Notes: generated from the letters alone by a model not told the origin. Counted from the first letter of the stretch, positions 1-10,889 are shown. The stretch: 64,000 nt of DNA from Gelidibacter pelagius (GCF_017581925.1 NZ_JAGEVG010000002.1:186001-250000), one strand, 5' to 3'. Program-made: numbers and translations.

Positions 1-384
1 AATGAGCAAGGTGTTTCTTATAGCGAACGCTTTTGTTTTGATATGAATGAAATTTCCAGTTTTTTCTATCCAACTGTTCGCAGTTTGAGTGCTGTCTGTA
101 AATGAAAACCCAAAAGGATCATGACTTTGAATGGTGATATTCCGGATAATCTTTCCTTCAAACGGTGCAAAATCTTGCTTCGGGCGATTTTTTGGAGATT
201 TTACCGGTCTTTTTGTGGTTGATCTGAAAACGAGTTTATGGAGCGTTTTAGTGAATTTCCTTTTCTCAGAATAGTCTTCTATCTTTTGGTACATAGAGTC
301 CTTCTTGGTTGGAGTTACCTGCGCCACAACGATTACATGGCAGAAGAAAAGGAGAAGGATAGAGATGTAGGTTTTCAATGGCAT
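1..384 (-). CDS. exported protein, N-terminal part only (unknown function)
   Basis: Reading the minus strand from the ATG at 384-382 gives 128 open codons that run off the window. Residues 1-22 form a signal peptide (MPLKTYISILLLFFCHVIVV, then AQ). After a basic stretch (KRPVKSPKNRPK) comes the segment FEGKIIRNITI, which looks like the first beta strand of a POTRA-type or similar secreted domain, then a segment containing DPFGFSF and IHIKTKAFAIRNTLL. The protein is probably periplasmic or outer-membrane; the POTRA resemblance is inference from a short motif. It is divergent from maeB. The plus-strand frame at 238-456 overlaps it but has no signal or family features. Confidence 0.7.
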   Translation of the reverse strand, partial: MPLKTYISILLLFFCHVIVVAQVTPTKKDSMYQKIEDYSEKRKFTKTLHKLVFRSTTKRPVKSPKNRPKQDFAPFEGKIIRNITIQSHDPFGFSFTDSTQTANSWIEKTGNFIHIKTKAFAIRNTLLI

Positions 385-743
385 CAGAAAAAAAGGGATT
401 CAAAAAACACCTACAAATATAATCCAATTCAACAGGTTAAAATTAAAATGGAGTAGCGAAATTCTGTATTTGATTTCTGATATTTTTGGATTCGGAAAAA
501 TATTCAGAACCAATCGTTGAATTAACCCCACTTATTAATTGGGGTACTATCATTTATTGGTGAATATAAATGATTGTTTGTTAATTAGTTGACATAGCCA
601 TGTTCGAAATTATATACCTAAAAAACTTGTTTCAAAATATAAACCTTGATCTGTAAATAAATTTATACCAAATCCAATTAATGTCTCTTTTCTTTTCTCA
701 TAAAACAGTTACCTTTGTTCTTTAGCTAAAAATTTTAATTTTT
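385..743. other. divergent intergenic region
   Basis: This AT-rich stretch lies between the divergent exported-protein gene and maeB. It holds a short hairpin at 524-545 (ACCCCA pairing with TGGGGT across a 9-base loop) and the maeB promoter-like box at 710-717. No other gene is visible. Confidence 0.5.
710..717 (+). promoter_or_regulatory. maeB promoter, -7 box
   Basis: TACCTTTG matches the Bacteroidota -7 consensus TAnnTTTG and lies 26 bases before the maeB ATG. The -33 region at 688-692 is only TTTTC, so that half is weak. Confidence 0.5.
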
Positions 744-3059
744 ATGAGCAAGCAGAGCAAACGTAGAGAAGCATTAGTATATCATGCCAAACCAACTCCT
801 GGAAAAATTGAGGTAGTTCCTACTAAAAAATACGCGACACAACGCGATTTATCTTTGGCCTATTCTCCAGGTGTTGCAGAACCCTGTTTGGAAATTGCCA
901 GAGATGTCAATAACGTGTATAAATATACAGCCAAAGGCAATTTGGTGGCCGTAATTACTAATGGTACGGCAGTTTTAGGACTTGGAAATATTGGTCCTGA
1001 AGCTTCAAAACCGGTGATGGAAGGAAAAGGTCTCCTTTTTAAGATTTTTGCTGACATTGATGTTTTTGATATTGAGATCGGAACTGAAAATGTAGAGGAA
1101 TTCATCCAAACGGTTAAAATGATTTCACCAACCTTTGGGGGTATTAATTTAGAAGACATTAAGGCGCCTGAAGCTTTTGAAATTGAGCGTCGTCTAAAGG
1201 AAGAGTTGGATATTCCAGTCATGCACGATGACCAACATGGTACGGCAATCATTTCGGCTGCAGCATTGTTGAATGCCTTGGAACTTGCCGATAAAAAAAT
1301 AGAAGAAGCCCAAATAGTAATTAGTGGCGCTGGTGCAGCAGCTATATCATGTACACGCTTGTACCAAGCTTTTGGTGCCAAGCGAGAAAATATTGTGATG
1401 TGCGATAGCAAAGGGGTAATCAAACAAAGCAGAACGAATTTAACTGCGGAAAAAGCAGAATTCGCAACTCATCGTGAGATAGAAACACTTGATGATGCGA
1501 TGATAAATGCGGATGTTTTTATTGGGCTGTCTACCTCCAATATCGTTTCTCCTGAAATGTTGTTGTCTATGGCAGATAATCCTATTGTTTTTGCCATGGC
1601 CAATCCAGATCCTGAAATTGAATACCAATTGGCCATAGATACTCGAAAGGATATCATTATGGCAACAGGACGGTCTGACCATCCTAACCAAGTGAATAAC
1701 GTTCTTGGATTCCCATATATTTTTAGGGGTGCTTTAGATGTTAGAGCTACTAAAATCAATGAAGCTATGAAAATGGCTGCGGTTAAAGCCCTCGCTAATT
1801 TGGCCAAACAAAATGTCCCCGAACAAGTCAATATTGCCTATGGCGAAACCCGTTTGACCTTTGGTAGAGATTATATTATCCCGAAACCATTTGATCCACG
1901 TTTAATTATAGAAGTACCTCCAGCGGTGGCGCGAGCAGCAATGGATAGTGGCGTGGCCAAAGAACCGATAGCGGATTGGAGTAAATACCAGGATCATTTA
2001 AGAGAGCGTTTGGGCTCTGATAATAAAATTGTCAGATTGTTGACCAATAGAGCAAAAATGAATCCTAAGCGCGTAGTGTATGCAGAAGCGGATCATTTGG
2101 ATGTCTTGAAGGCCGCACAAATTGCTTATGATGAAGGCATTGCTATTCCGATTTTGCTGGGAAGAAGGGAATCTATATTGAGCTTGATGGCTGAGATTGA
2201 ATTTGATTCTAATGTTGAAATCATCGATCCTAAAACTGATGATGAAGAAACACGTCGCAATAGATATGCTGAAGTGTATTGGTCGCAACGTAAACGCAAA
2301 GGTGTCACGCTATACTCTGCTCAAAAACTGATGAGAGAACGCAACTATTTTGCGGCAATGATGGTTAATGAAGGTGATGCAGATGCCTTGATTTCTGGGT
2401 TTTCAAGAAGCTATCCATCAGTGGTAAAACCTATGTTAGAGCTCATTGGTTTGGCAAAGGGCGCAACCCGTATTGCCACAACCAACCTTATGATGACCCG
2501 TCGTGGACCAATGTTTTTAAGTGATACCTCGATTAATATAGATCCACCAGCGGAAGATTTGGCGACCATTGCCCAAATGACTGCAAAAACGGTTAGAATG
2601 TTTGGGATGGAGCCTGTAATGGCAATGATATCATTTGCCAATTTTGGGTCATCCCCAAGTCCGAAGGCAACCAAAGTCAGGGATGCCGTCAAAATTTTGC
2701 ACGAGTCCAATCCTGATTTGTTGGTAGATGGTGAGTTGCAAACGGATTTTGCCCTCAATCAAGAAATGCTTCAAGAGAATTTTCCGTTTTCAAGATTGGC
2801 TGGTAGAAAAGTCAATACGCTTATTTTTCCAAGTTTAGATTCAGCAAACATCACCTATAAACTTTTGAAAGAGCTCAATGGAGCAGAATCCATCGGGCCA
2901 ATCATGATGGGTATGCGCAAACCGGTGCACATTCTCCAATTGGATGCCAGTGTAGATGAAATTGTCAACATGACTGCAATTGCCGTTATTGATGCCCAAC
3001 AAAAAGAGAAAAGAGATCAAGAAGTTAAAGCGGCTTTAGAAAAAGAATCAGCTTTGTAA
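744..3059 (+). CDS. maeB: NADP-dependent malic enzyme with phosphotransacetylase-like domain (MaeB type)
   Basis: Oxidatively decarboxylates malate to pyruvate, supplying NADPH in the cytosol. The 771 residues match the long MaeB architecture. The N-terminal malic domain carries SLAYSPGVA (residues 37-45, with Tyr40 as the expected catalytic Tyr), Lys95, the metal ligands Glu137-Asp138 in LEDIKAP, and HDDQHGTA (161-168). A nucleotide-binding loop GAGAAA lies near 195-200. From about residue 430 to the end is a phosphate acetyl/butyryltransferase-like domain, which in this family is regulatory (acetyl-CoA sensing) rather than catalytic; that role is known from the family, not seen here. It is a stand-alone gene ahead of ruvA with its own -7 box. 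Confidence 0.95.
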   Translation: MSKQSKRREALVYHAKPTPGKIEVVPTKKYATQRDLSLAYSPGVAEPCLEIARDVNNVYKYTAKGNLVAVITNGTAVLGLGNIGPEASKPVMEGKGLLFKIFADIDVFDIEIGTENVEEFIQTVKMISPTFGGINLEDIKAPEAFEIERRLKEELDIPVMHDDQHGTAIISAAALLNALELADKKIEEAQIVISGAGAAAISCTRLYQAFGAKRENIVMCDSKGVIKQSRTNLTAEKAEFATHREIETLDDAMINADVFIGLSTSNIVSPEMLLSMADNPIVFAMANPDPEIEYQLAIDTRKDIIMATGRSDHPNQVNNVLGFPYIFRGALDVRATKINEAMKMAAVKALANLAKQNVPEQVNIAYGETRLTFGRDYIIPKPFDPRLIIEVPPAVARAAMDSGVAKEPIADWSKYQDHLRERLGSDNKIVRLLTNRAKMNPKRVVYAEADHLDVLKAAQIAYDEGIAIPILLGRRESILSLMAEIEFDSNVEIIDPKTDDEETRRNRYAEVYWSQRKRKGVTLYSAQKLMRERNYFAAMMVNEGDADALISGFSRSYPSVVKPMLELIGLAKGATRIATTNLMMTRRGPMFLSDTSINIDPPAEDLATIAQMTAKTVRMFGMEPVMAMISFANFGSSPSPKATKVRDAVKILHESNPDLLVDGELQTDFALNQEMLQENFPFSRLAGRKVNTLIFPSLDSANITYKLLKELNGAESIGPIMMGMRKPVHILQLDASVDEIVNMTAIAVIDAQQKEKRDQEVKAALEKESAL

Positions 3060-3082
3060 TGAAAATAATTTTATTACATTTG
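3053..3082 (+). promoter_or_regulatory. ruvA promoter
   Basis: TTTG at 3053-3056, 18 bases, then TACATTTG at 3075-3082 matches the Bacteroidota sigma-A promoter. The -33 box overlaps the last codons of maeB. The start codon of ruvA is 22 bases downstream. Confidence 0.75.
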
Positions 3083-3104
3083 AGTCTTTAACTAAAGCCA
3101 CTAC

Positions 3105-3686
3105 ATGATTACACATATTCAAGGGAAACTTGTTGAAAAGAATTTAACTGATGTTGTAATTGACTGCAATGGTGTAGGCTATCTTATCAATATATCATTG
3201 CACACCTATTCTCAAATTCCCGATGGCGACTTTCTTAAACTGTACACTTATTTACAGGTCAAGGAAGATTCACATTCCTTGTTCGGTTTTTCTTCAAAAT
3301 CCGAACGTGAGATTTTTAAGTTGTTGATTTCTGTAAGTGGCGTAGGTTCAAGTACTGCCCGTACCATGTTGTCTTCTTTGTCTCCAAAACAAGTCAGGGA
3401 AGGGATAGCACATGGCGATGCGGCATTAATGCAATCTGTCAAGGGTATTGGTGCGAAAACGGCAGCTCGTGTGATTTTAGATTTGAAGGATAAAGTGCTG
3501 AAAATTTATGATATTGACGATGTTTCTACAATTAAAAACAATACGCACAAAGATGAAGCGTTATCTGCTTTAGAGGTTCTCGGATTTGCACGAAAACAAG
3601 CAGAACGCGTTGTCGAGAAAATTGTTAAGAACCAACCCGATGCAAACGTAGAAGTCATTATAAAAGAGGCACTAAAAAATTTATAA
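3105..3686 (+). CDS. ruvA: Holliday junction branch migration protein RuvA
   Basis: RuvA binds four-way DNA junctions and positions the RuvB helicase motors during recombinational repair. The 193 residues have the standard three parts: an OB-fold domain (about 1-62), a helix-hairpin-helix domain with VSGVGSSTARTML and VKGIGAKTAARVIL, and a C-terminal RuvB-binding helical domain (about 147-193). ruvB and ruvC are not in the window. Only 6 bases separate the ruvA stop from the TTG start of sprA, so the two are probably co-transcribed. Confidence 0.96.
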   Translation: MITHIQGKLVEKNLTDVVIDCNGVGYLINISLHTYSQIPDGDFLKLYTYLQVKEDSHSLFGFSSKSEREIFKLLISVSGVGSSTARTMLSSLSPKQVREGIAHGDAALMQSVKGIGAKTAARVILDLKDKVLKIYDIDDVSTIKNNTHKDEALSALEVLGFARKQAERVVEKIVKNQPDANVEVIIKEALKNL

Positions 3687-3692
3687 CCGATT

Positions 3693-6600
3693 TTGAGCAC
3701 AACCAACCCCAGCTTAACATTATCATTAACACGTTTATGGCTCATAAGCTTGACTTTATTTATAGGTCATATTGGGTTTTCACAAGAAATACCAGCAACT
3801 CAAGATTCTACTAAAACGGGACATGCATTGGGCAGGATCAAAATGCCAAATCCTAACAGCATTGTTTCAAAGTACACTTACGATCCCAATACAGACCGAT
3901 ATATCTTTACTCAAACGGTAGGAAGTTTCAATATCAATCATCCGCTTATTCTCACTCCAAAAGAATATCAAAAGTTGGTGCTTGAAGAGAATCTAAAAAA
4001 TTATTATAAACAAAAAGTTGATGCTGCCGAAGGTAAAAAGGAAGGTACCGAGGATCAACAAAAAAATCTGCTCCCTGAGTTTTACGTTAATTCTGGGTTT
4101 TTTGAAACCCTTTTTGGAGGAAACACTATAGAGGTTATCCCTCAAGGTTCGGTAGAAATGGATCTGGGTGTTTTGTTTACCAAACAGGACAATCCGTCGT
4201 TTTCACCGCGTAACCGAAGCAATTTCACCTTTGATTTTGACCAACGCATCAGCTTGAGTTTATTGGGAAAAGTAGGTACACGGCTTCAAGTTTCGGCACA
4301 GTACGACACCGAATCGACCTTCGATTTTCAAAATTTGATCAAGTTGGAATACACGCCAACGGAGGATGATATCGTCAGGAAAATTGAAGTGGGTAACGTG
4401 AGCATGCCACTAAACAGTTCTTTAATTACCGGCGCTCAAAGCTTATTTGGGGTCAAAACCGAATTGCAGTTTGGAAAGACTAGGGTCACAGCCGTTTTTT
4501 CCGAGCAGAAATCGCAGTCGCGCTCTGTCGTGGCACAAGGTGGTGGTACGCTTGAGGAGTTTTCTTTTTACGCCCGTGACTATGATGAAAACCGACATTT
4601 TTTCCTTGCCCATTATTTCAGGGAACGCTATGATGTCGCTTTAGAACGGTATCCACATATCAATAGTAATGTCCAAATTACACGTATTGAAGTTTGGGTG
4701 ACCAACAGGAGCAACCAAACAGATAACGTTCGGAATGTTGCCGCGTTCCAGGATCTTGGAGAATCCCAACGTGTAGGTTCTACAGTCAATATTTTAAGAC
4801 CGGGACCACTTCCAGATAATAAAAATAATGGATTTGACCCAACTAATATTGGTGGAGCAGGTTCTAATTTAACCAATGCAGTAAGAGATATTACCAGAGT
4901 GGAACAGGGGATAAATATTCCGGCCAATGAAGGTTTTGACTTTGGGAAATTGGAAAATGCCAAAAAACTGACAGAAGGTTATGATTATACACTCCAAACT
5001 CAGTTAGGATATATCTCATTGAACCAACGTTTGCAGAATGATGAAGTTTTGGCCGTAGCGTTCCAATATACTGTTGGCAGTAATGTTTACCAGGTTGGAG
5101 AGTTTGCCAATGATGGTGTGGAGGCTACAGGATCGTCAACAGATCCGGTTTCAGGAAATACAATAGTCAACAATAACAATCTTGTTTTAAAGATGCTGAA
5201 AAGTGCCATCACTAATGTGAATCAGCCTATTTGGGATTTGATGATGAAAAATATTTATGACTCTGGCGCCTATCAACTGAGTCAGGAAGATTTTAAATTG
5301 AATATCTTTTATACGGAATCTTCGGCATTAAACTATATCAAGCCTGTTGATGGTACTACGTTTCCCCCTTATGACAACAACACCTCAGATCCATCTGATG
5401 ATACACAGATTACAGAAACCCCATTAATCCGACTTTTTCATTTAGACCGATTGAACTATAACAACGACCCGCAGCAAAATGGTGATGGGTTTTTTGACTT
5501 CGTTCCAGGGATTACGGTCTTGCCGCAAAACGGAAAGATCATTTTTACAAAAGTGGAGCCTTTTGGGAAATACTTGTTTGATGTCTTGGCCGATCCTGCA
5601 TATCCTACAGATTATGACGATCCTACCTATACCAACCCAAATCAGGAGAAATATGTCTATGACATCCTCTACAAAGGCACAAAAACGGCTGCTTTAGAGG
5701 AATCAGAAAAAAATAAATTCCAATTGAAAGGGCGCTACAAATCTTCAGGCGGTGAAGGGATTGCCATTGGCGCCTTTAATGTGCCACGAGGCTCGGTGAA
5801 AGTCACTGCTGGTGGTCGAGTCTTGGTAGAAGGGGTGGATTATACCGTCAACTATCAATTGGGGCGTGTAGAAATTTTAGATCAAGCATTAAAGGCATCC
5901 AATACGCCAATCAATGTATCGGTTGAAAATAATGCTGTTTTTGGACAACAGACCAAGCGTTTTACTGGGCTGAACGTAGAACATCAATTCAATGAAAACT
6001 TTGTTTTGGGTGCTACCTTTTTAAATCTTAATGAGCGTCCAATTACGCAAAAATCCAATTATAATTCCGAATCCATTAACAATACTATTTTTGGATTTAA
6101 CGGTAATTATTCTACGGAAGTGCCATTCTTGACGCGATTGGCTAATAAATTACCAAATATTGACACTGACGTTCCTTCCAACCTTTCCGTAAGGGGAGAA
6201 TTTGCTTACCTTCTTCCTGGAGCACCAAAAGGTGCAGATTTTCAAGGAGAGGCTACGGCTTATATTGATAATTTTGAAGGGTCACAAGGAAGTATCGATT
6301 TGTTGTCGCCTCAATCTTGGTTTTTATCGAGTCGTCCTAAAGGTTTGGGACTAGCTCCCAACGAGGACGAAATTGGAATACAAAATGGGTTTAACAGAGC
6401 ACACCTAAACTGGTATACAGTCGATCCTATTTTTTATAGTAATCAACGTCCATCAGGTATTACGGATAATGATGTGTCAGACCTCTATACCAGGCGCGTA
6501 TTTATAGATGAAATTTTTCCGGAAAGAGATTTGGTCCAGGGCCAAAGCACCATAAATCGAACTTTGGATTTGGTCTATTATCCTGCCGAAAGAGGTCCTT

Positions 6601-9600
6601 ATAATTTCCAGACCCAAAACATTGACTATCCAAATGCCTTAACCCGACCGCAGGACAGTTGGGCGGGGATCACACGCGCCATCACCAGTACGGATTTTGA
6701 ACAAGCCAACGTAGAATATATTGAGTTTTGGGTTCAAGATCCATTTTTGGATAATACGGCCAATCCTGGCGGGAAGTTGCTCATAAATCTTGGTAATATC
6801 TCAGAAGACATTATTAAAGATGGTAAAAAACAATATGAAAATGGACTTCCTGAAAATGGGGATATCAGCGGTTTGCAAGTCACTGATTTTGGAACCGTAG
6901 TTCCGCGCAACCAATCCTTGATTTATGCGTTTTCGAGTACTGGAGAAAATCGGGCAAATCAAGACGTTGGATACGACGGGTTTGATGATTCTGAGGAAAT
7001 TGCAAGATTCGGATCGCAATTTGGTGCGGATCCTTCAAATGATAATTACACGTATTTTCTTCAAGCCGACGGTGATATTTTTGAGCGGTATAAACAGTAT
7101 AATGGTTCAGAAGGGAATTCGCCAGATGCATTCTCAGACACCAACCGAGGTTCCACCACGCAACCTGATGTTGAGGATATCAACCGGGATAACACAATGA
7201 ATACTATTGACAGTTATTTTGAATATGAAATTGACATCACGCGTGCAAGTTTGGATAATCCAAATAATACCTTGATCAACGATGTAAAGACCAGAAATAT
7301 CACGTTGCCGAACGGCGATAACCGCGATGTCAGATGGTACCAATTTAGAATTCCAATTGATGCATCGACAAGGGCCATTGGGGGAATTTCTGATATCAGA
7401 TCCGTACGTTTTGCAAGAATGTATCTCAAAGGGTTTTCCCAAACAACAGTCATGCGTTTTGCTACTTTAGATTTGGTAAGAAGTGATTGGAGACGTTATA
7501 CATTAGATTTAGACAACAACCCGAGCAATAACAGTTCGGACGCTTCATTTAGTGTTGGGGTAGTAGGCTTACAAGAAAACGAAGGTAATTATGTATTGCC
7601 TCCAGGAGTCGAGCTGGAACAACTTAACAATAATAATAATATTATCAGGCAAAACGAGCAGTCCTTGGTGGTTGAGGTATGTGAACTGGAAGGCGATGAC
7701 TCACGTGGGGTTTATAAAAATATAAGCATTGACATGCGCCAGTATAAAAAACTGAAAATGTTCATGCATGCTGAAGCTTTGGAAGGAAGGACATTAAATC
7801 CTGGCGAAATGGTCGGTTTTGTCAGAATGGGGAATGATTTCACCCAAAATTTCTATGAGATCCAAGTGCCTTTGAACGTTGTTTCTGGTACAGCACGGGA
7901 TCAAGTATGGCCTTCTGAAAACGAAATTGATATAACCCTGGACGTTTTACAGAAAATCAAAGCCTTGGGCATTAGTGATGGTTCTTTGTCCAATCAAGAC
8001 CCAACGGTTTATAACGTCACGCCATCAGGACCTGAACTTGTATCTTCAGGAGACAACTTTGAGGTGGGTCAAACCCGTGTGGCCATAAAGGGAAATCCTA
8101 ATTTTGGAGATGTAAGGGTACTTATGGTTGGAGTCAAAAACAACACGACAGCTACTAACGTATGCGGAAAAGTCTGGTTTAACGAGCTCCGACTTTCTGA
8201 TTTGGACAATGAAGGCGGATGGGCAGCCATTTTAAGTATGGACTCCAATATTGCGGATTTCGCTGACATTAGTGCCACAGGAAGGCAAAGTACCGTAGGT
8301 TTTGGAAGTTTGGAACAACGGCCAAATGAGCGCAGTCGTGAAGATATAAGACAATATGATGTGGTCACCAATGTAAATCTTGGTCAATTATTACCAAAAA
8401 AATGGGGCGTACAGTTGCCATTCAATTATGCGCAAAGTGAGGAAATGATCACGCCTAAATATGATCAGTTCTATAATGATTTAACGCTGGACTCGAGACT
8501 TGATGCGGCAGGATCTTCTGCAGAAAAGGAACAAATTTTGGAGCAATCTGAAGATTTCACCAAACGTAGGAGCATTAACTTTATAGGGGTCAGAAAACAA
8601 CGCACTACCGACGAAAAACCACGTTTTTATGATGTCGAGAACTTGACTTTTAATTATTCTTACAATAAAGTACATCATCGGGATTTTGAAATCGAAAATG
8701 CACTGGATCAAAACTTGAGAACGGGTGTGAACTATGCCTATAATTTCAACCCAATCACTATTGAGCCGTTCGCAAAAAATGACTCTATCTTTAAAAGTAG
8801 ATACGCAAAAATTCTGAAAGATTTTAACTTCAATCTATTGCCAAATAGCTTTACGGTCAATTCAGATATTTTACGTCAGTTCAACAAACAGAAGTTTAGA
8901 GAGGTGGAACTGGGTGGTAGTAATATTGGATTGGAAGAATTGTTCCGAAGAAATTACAGATTCGATTTTCAGTACGCCATTAATTATAAGCTGTCAAAAT
9001 CATTGAATTTGAATTTTACGGCCAATAATACCAACATCGTCAGAAACTATTTTGTTGATGACGTCATTAACGGCAAACAAGATCCTTCACTTGATATATG
9101 GGATGGCTTTTTTGATCTGGGCGATCCAAATATTCAAAACCAACAATTACAGCTCAATTATGAAATTCCCTTGTACAAGATTCCTACTTTTAGTTTCTTA
9201 AAAGCAACCTATTCATATACGGGCGATTTTCAATGGCAAAAAGGATCTGACTTGAACAATAATCTGCCATTACTTGATGAAACCACGGGGACCACACGTA
9301 CCTATAATCTCGGAAATTCAATACAGAACGCCAATACACATAACATCAACTCCACGTTCAACATGGAAACACTTTATAAATATGTTGGATTGGTAAGAAA
9401 GGATGCAAAGAAGAGCAGCGCCACGGGACGGAGTTCGGCTCCTTCAGGGATTCAGAGAAGAGGTGAGTCAGCCACTGCACAGAGTGATGCGAAGCCTATA
9501 GATGACACAAGCGTTGGCACAAAAGCGTTTAATACGTTTGTTGATATTGCCACTATGGTCAAGCGCCTTCAGATCAATTATAGCGAAAATAACGGTACCT

Positions 9601-10889
9601 TTTTACCAGGCTATTTAAGAGCGCCAGGATTTATTGGGACACTTAAGCCAACTTTCGGTTACACTTTTGGAAGTCAGAGCGATATTAGAGATATGGTGGC
9701 AAGAAATGGATGGTTGACCGTTTATCCTGATTTCAATCAACAATATACTGAGGTGACCAACCGCAGTTTGGATGTGTCCGCTAATATTGAAGTCATAAAA
9801 GATTTAAAAATCGATTTGATCGGTAGCAGAATGTATTCTGAAAACACCAATGAAAACTTCAATGCCACAGATACCAATGGCGATGGACTGAGTGACGTTT
9901 ACAATTCGTTGATTACAAATTCCTTTGGTAATTTCAATATTTCCACATCACTTATTAAAACGGCTTTCAGCCCAAGTGACGAGACACAGTCTGCTGCTTT
10001 TGATGATTTTAGAGCCAATCGATTAGTCGTGGCTAGACGGTTGGCGCGTAATTTTTACGGCAATGACACCTATCCAGTAGATGCTGAAGGTTATCCTGTA
10101 GGGTTTGGAAAAAATAATCAGGCGGTGTTGTTACCAGCATTCTTGTCGGCTTACCAAGGATCCAATGCAGATAATGTAAGCTTAAGTGCATTTAGGGATA
10201 TTCCAATTCCTAACTGGACTTTAAAATACACTGGCTTGATGCGCTTAAAGTGGTTTAAGGACAAGTTCAAGCGTTTTTCAGTAACACATGGCTATCGCTC
10301 TGGATACACCATCAACCAGTTCCGTACCAATTTGGATTATGATGAAAACAATCCAGATGCACTAGATCAAGGAGGTAATTTTAAAAACCAAACCTTATTT
10401 AGCAATATCAACTTAGAAGAACAATTTAGTCCGTTGATGAAATTGGATTTTGAGATGCAAAGCTCGGTGAAGATTATGGCAGAAATTAAAAAGGACAGAA
10501 TCCTTTCCTTGAGTTTTGACAATAACTTGTTGACAGAAATAAAAGGGAACGAATATACTTTGGGCTTGGGGTATCGGATTAAGAACGTGAGGATTCGATC
10601 AAAAATGGCAGGTCCTACACAAATTATTACGGCCGATTTGAACATGATGGCCGATATTTCAGTGCGGGATAACAAAACCATCATCAGGTATCTTGATTTG
10701 GAAGATAATCAAGTGACCTCGGGACAAACAATTTGGGGCGTAAAATATAAAGCGGATTATGCCTTCAGTAAAAATCTGACCGGTATTTTCTATTTTGACT
10801 ATACTTTTTCCGAATATGCCATCTCAACCGCATTCCCACAAACAACAATTAGATCGGGGATCACCTTGCGATATAATTTCGGCAATTAA
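3693..10889 (+). CDS. sprA: gliding motility / type IX secretion translocon protein SprA (Sov)
   Basis: Giant outer-membrane protein of 2398 residues. In Flavobacterium, SprA is the T9SS translocon barrel through which cargo proteins and gliding adhesins cross the outer membrane. The length is very close to that of known SprA proteins. A signal peptide occupies about residues 1-30 (hydrophobic run LWLISLTLFIGHIGF, then SQE). The body is rich in alternating beta strands with Asn/Asp loops and Phe/Tyr-ended strands, and the last residues end in an aromatic-rich strand (LRYNFGN), as in outer-membrane barrels. The start is taken as TTG at 3693 because no in-frame ATG lies before the signal peptide and ruvA ends just upstream. 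The order ruvA-sprA-gcvH is typical of Flavobacteriaceae. Confidence 0.95.
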   Translation: MSTTNPSLTLSLTRLWLISLTLFIGHIGFSQEIPATQDSTKTGHALGRIKMPNPNSIVSKYTYDPNTDRYIFTQTVGSFNINHPLILTPKEYQKLVLEENLKNYYKQKVDAAEGKKEGTEDQQKNLLPEFYVNSGFFETLFGGNTIEVIPQGSVEMDLGVLFTKQDNPSFSPRNRSNFTFDFDQRISLSLLGKVGTRLQVSAQYDTESTFDFQNLIKLEYTPTEDDIVRKIEVGNVSMPLNSSLITGAQSLFGVKTELQFGKTRVTAVFSEQKSQSRSVVAQGGGTLEEFSFYARDYDENRHFFLAHYFRERYDVALERYPHINSNVQITRIEVWVTNRSNQTDNVRNVAAFQDLGESQRVGSTVNILRPGPLPDNKNNGFDPTNIGGAGSNLTNAVRDITRVEQGINIPANEGFDFGKLENAKKLTEGYDYTLQTQLGYISLNQRLQNDEVLAVAFQYTVGSNVYQVGEFANDGVEATGSSTDPVSGNTIVNNNNLVLKMLKSAITNVNQPIWDLMMKNIYDSGAYQLSQEDFKLNIFYTESSALNYIKPVDGTTFPPYDNNTSDPSDDTQITETPLIRLFHLDRLNYNNDPQQNGDGFFDFVPGITVLPQNGKIIFTKVEPFGKYLFDVLADPAYPTDYDDPTYTNPNQEKYVYDILYKGTKTAALEESEKNKFQLKGRYKSSGGEGIAIGAFNVPRGSVKVTAGGRVLVEGVDYTVNYQLGRVEILDQALKASNTPINVSVENNAVFGQQTKRFTGLNVEHQFNENFVLGATFLNLNERPITQKSNYNSESINNTIFGFNGNYSTEVPFLTRLANKLPNIDTDVPSNLSVRGEFAYLLPGAPKGADFQGEATAYIDNFEGSQGSIDLLSPQSWFLSSRPKGLGLAPNEDEIGIQNGFNRAHLNWYTVDPIFYSNQRPSGITDNDVSDLYTRRVFIDEIFPERDLVQGQSTINRTLDLVYYPAERGPYNFQTQNIDYPNALTRPQDSWAGITRAITSTDFEQANVEYIEFWVQDPFLDNTANPGGKLLINLGNISEDIIKDGKKQYENGLPENGDISGLQVTDFGTVVPRNQSLIYAFSSTGENRANQDVGYDGFDDSEEIARFGSQFGADPSNDNYTYFLQADGDIFERYKQYNGSEGNSPDAFSDTNRGSTTQPDVEDINRDNTMNTIDSYFEYEIDITRASLDNPNNTLINDVKTRNITLPNGDNRDVRWYQFRIPIDASTRAIGGISDIRSVRFARMYLKGFSQTTVMRFATLDLVRSDWRRYTLDLDNNPSNNSSDASFSVGVVGLQENEGNYVLPPGVELEQLNNNNNIIRQNEQSLVVEVCELEGDDSRGVYKNISIDMRQYKKLKMFMHAEALEGRTLNPGEMVGFVRMGNDFTQNFYEIQVPLNVVSGTARDQVWPSENEIDITLDVLQKIKALGISDGSLSNQDPTVYNVTPSGPELVSSGDNFEVGQTRVAIKGNPNFGDVRVLMVGVKNNTTATNVCGKVWFNELRLSDLDNEGGWAAILSMDSNIADFADISATGRQSTVGFGSLEQRPNERSREDIRQYDVVTNVNLGQLLPKKWGVQLPFNYAQSEEMITPKYDQFYNDLTLDSRLDAAGSSAEKEQILEQSEDFTKRRSINFIGVRKQRTTDEKPRFYDVENLTFNYSYNKVHHRDFEIENALDQNLRTGVNYAYNFNPITIEPFAKNDSIFKSRYAKILKDFNFNLLPNSFTVNSDILRQFNKQKFREVELGGSNIGLEELFRRNYRFDFQYAINYKLSKSLNLNFTANNTNIVRNYFVDDVINGKQDPSLDIWDGFFDLGDPNIQNQQLQLNYEIPLYKIPTFSFLKATYSYTGDFQWQKGSDLNNNLPLLDETTGTTRTYNLGNSIQNANTHNINSTFNMETLYKYVGLVRKDAKKSSATGRSSAPSGIQRRGESATAQSDAKPIDDTSVGTKAFNTFVDIATMVKRLQINYSENNGTFLPGYLRAPGFIGTLKPTFGYTFGSQSDIRDMVARNGWLTVYPDFNQQYTEVTNRSLDVSANIEVIKDLKIDLIGSRMYSENTNENFNATDTNGDGLSDVYNSLITNSFGNFNISTSLIKTAFSPSDETQSAAFDDFRANRLVVARRLARNFYGNDTYPVDAEGYPVGFGKNNQAVLLPAFLSAYQGSNADNVSLSAFRDIPIPNWTLKYTGLMRLKWFKDKFKRFSVTHGYRSGYTINQFRTNLDYDENNPDALDQGGNFKNQTLFSNINLEEQFSPLMKLDFEMQSSVKIMAEIKKDRILSLSFDNNLLTEIKGNEYTLGLGYRIKNVRIRSKMAGPTQIITADLNMMADISVRDNKTIIRYLDLEDNQVTSGQTIWGVKYKADYAFSKNLTGIFYFDYTFSEYAISTAFPQTTIRSGITLRYNFGN

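Noticed and set aside
238-456. Plus-strand open frame of 72 codons
   Set aside because: It lies antisense to a minus-strand frame that has a clean signal peptide and continues off the window; the plus frame has no family features.
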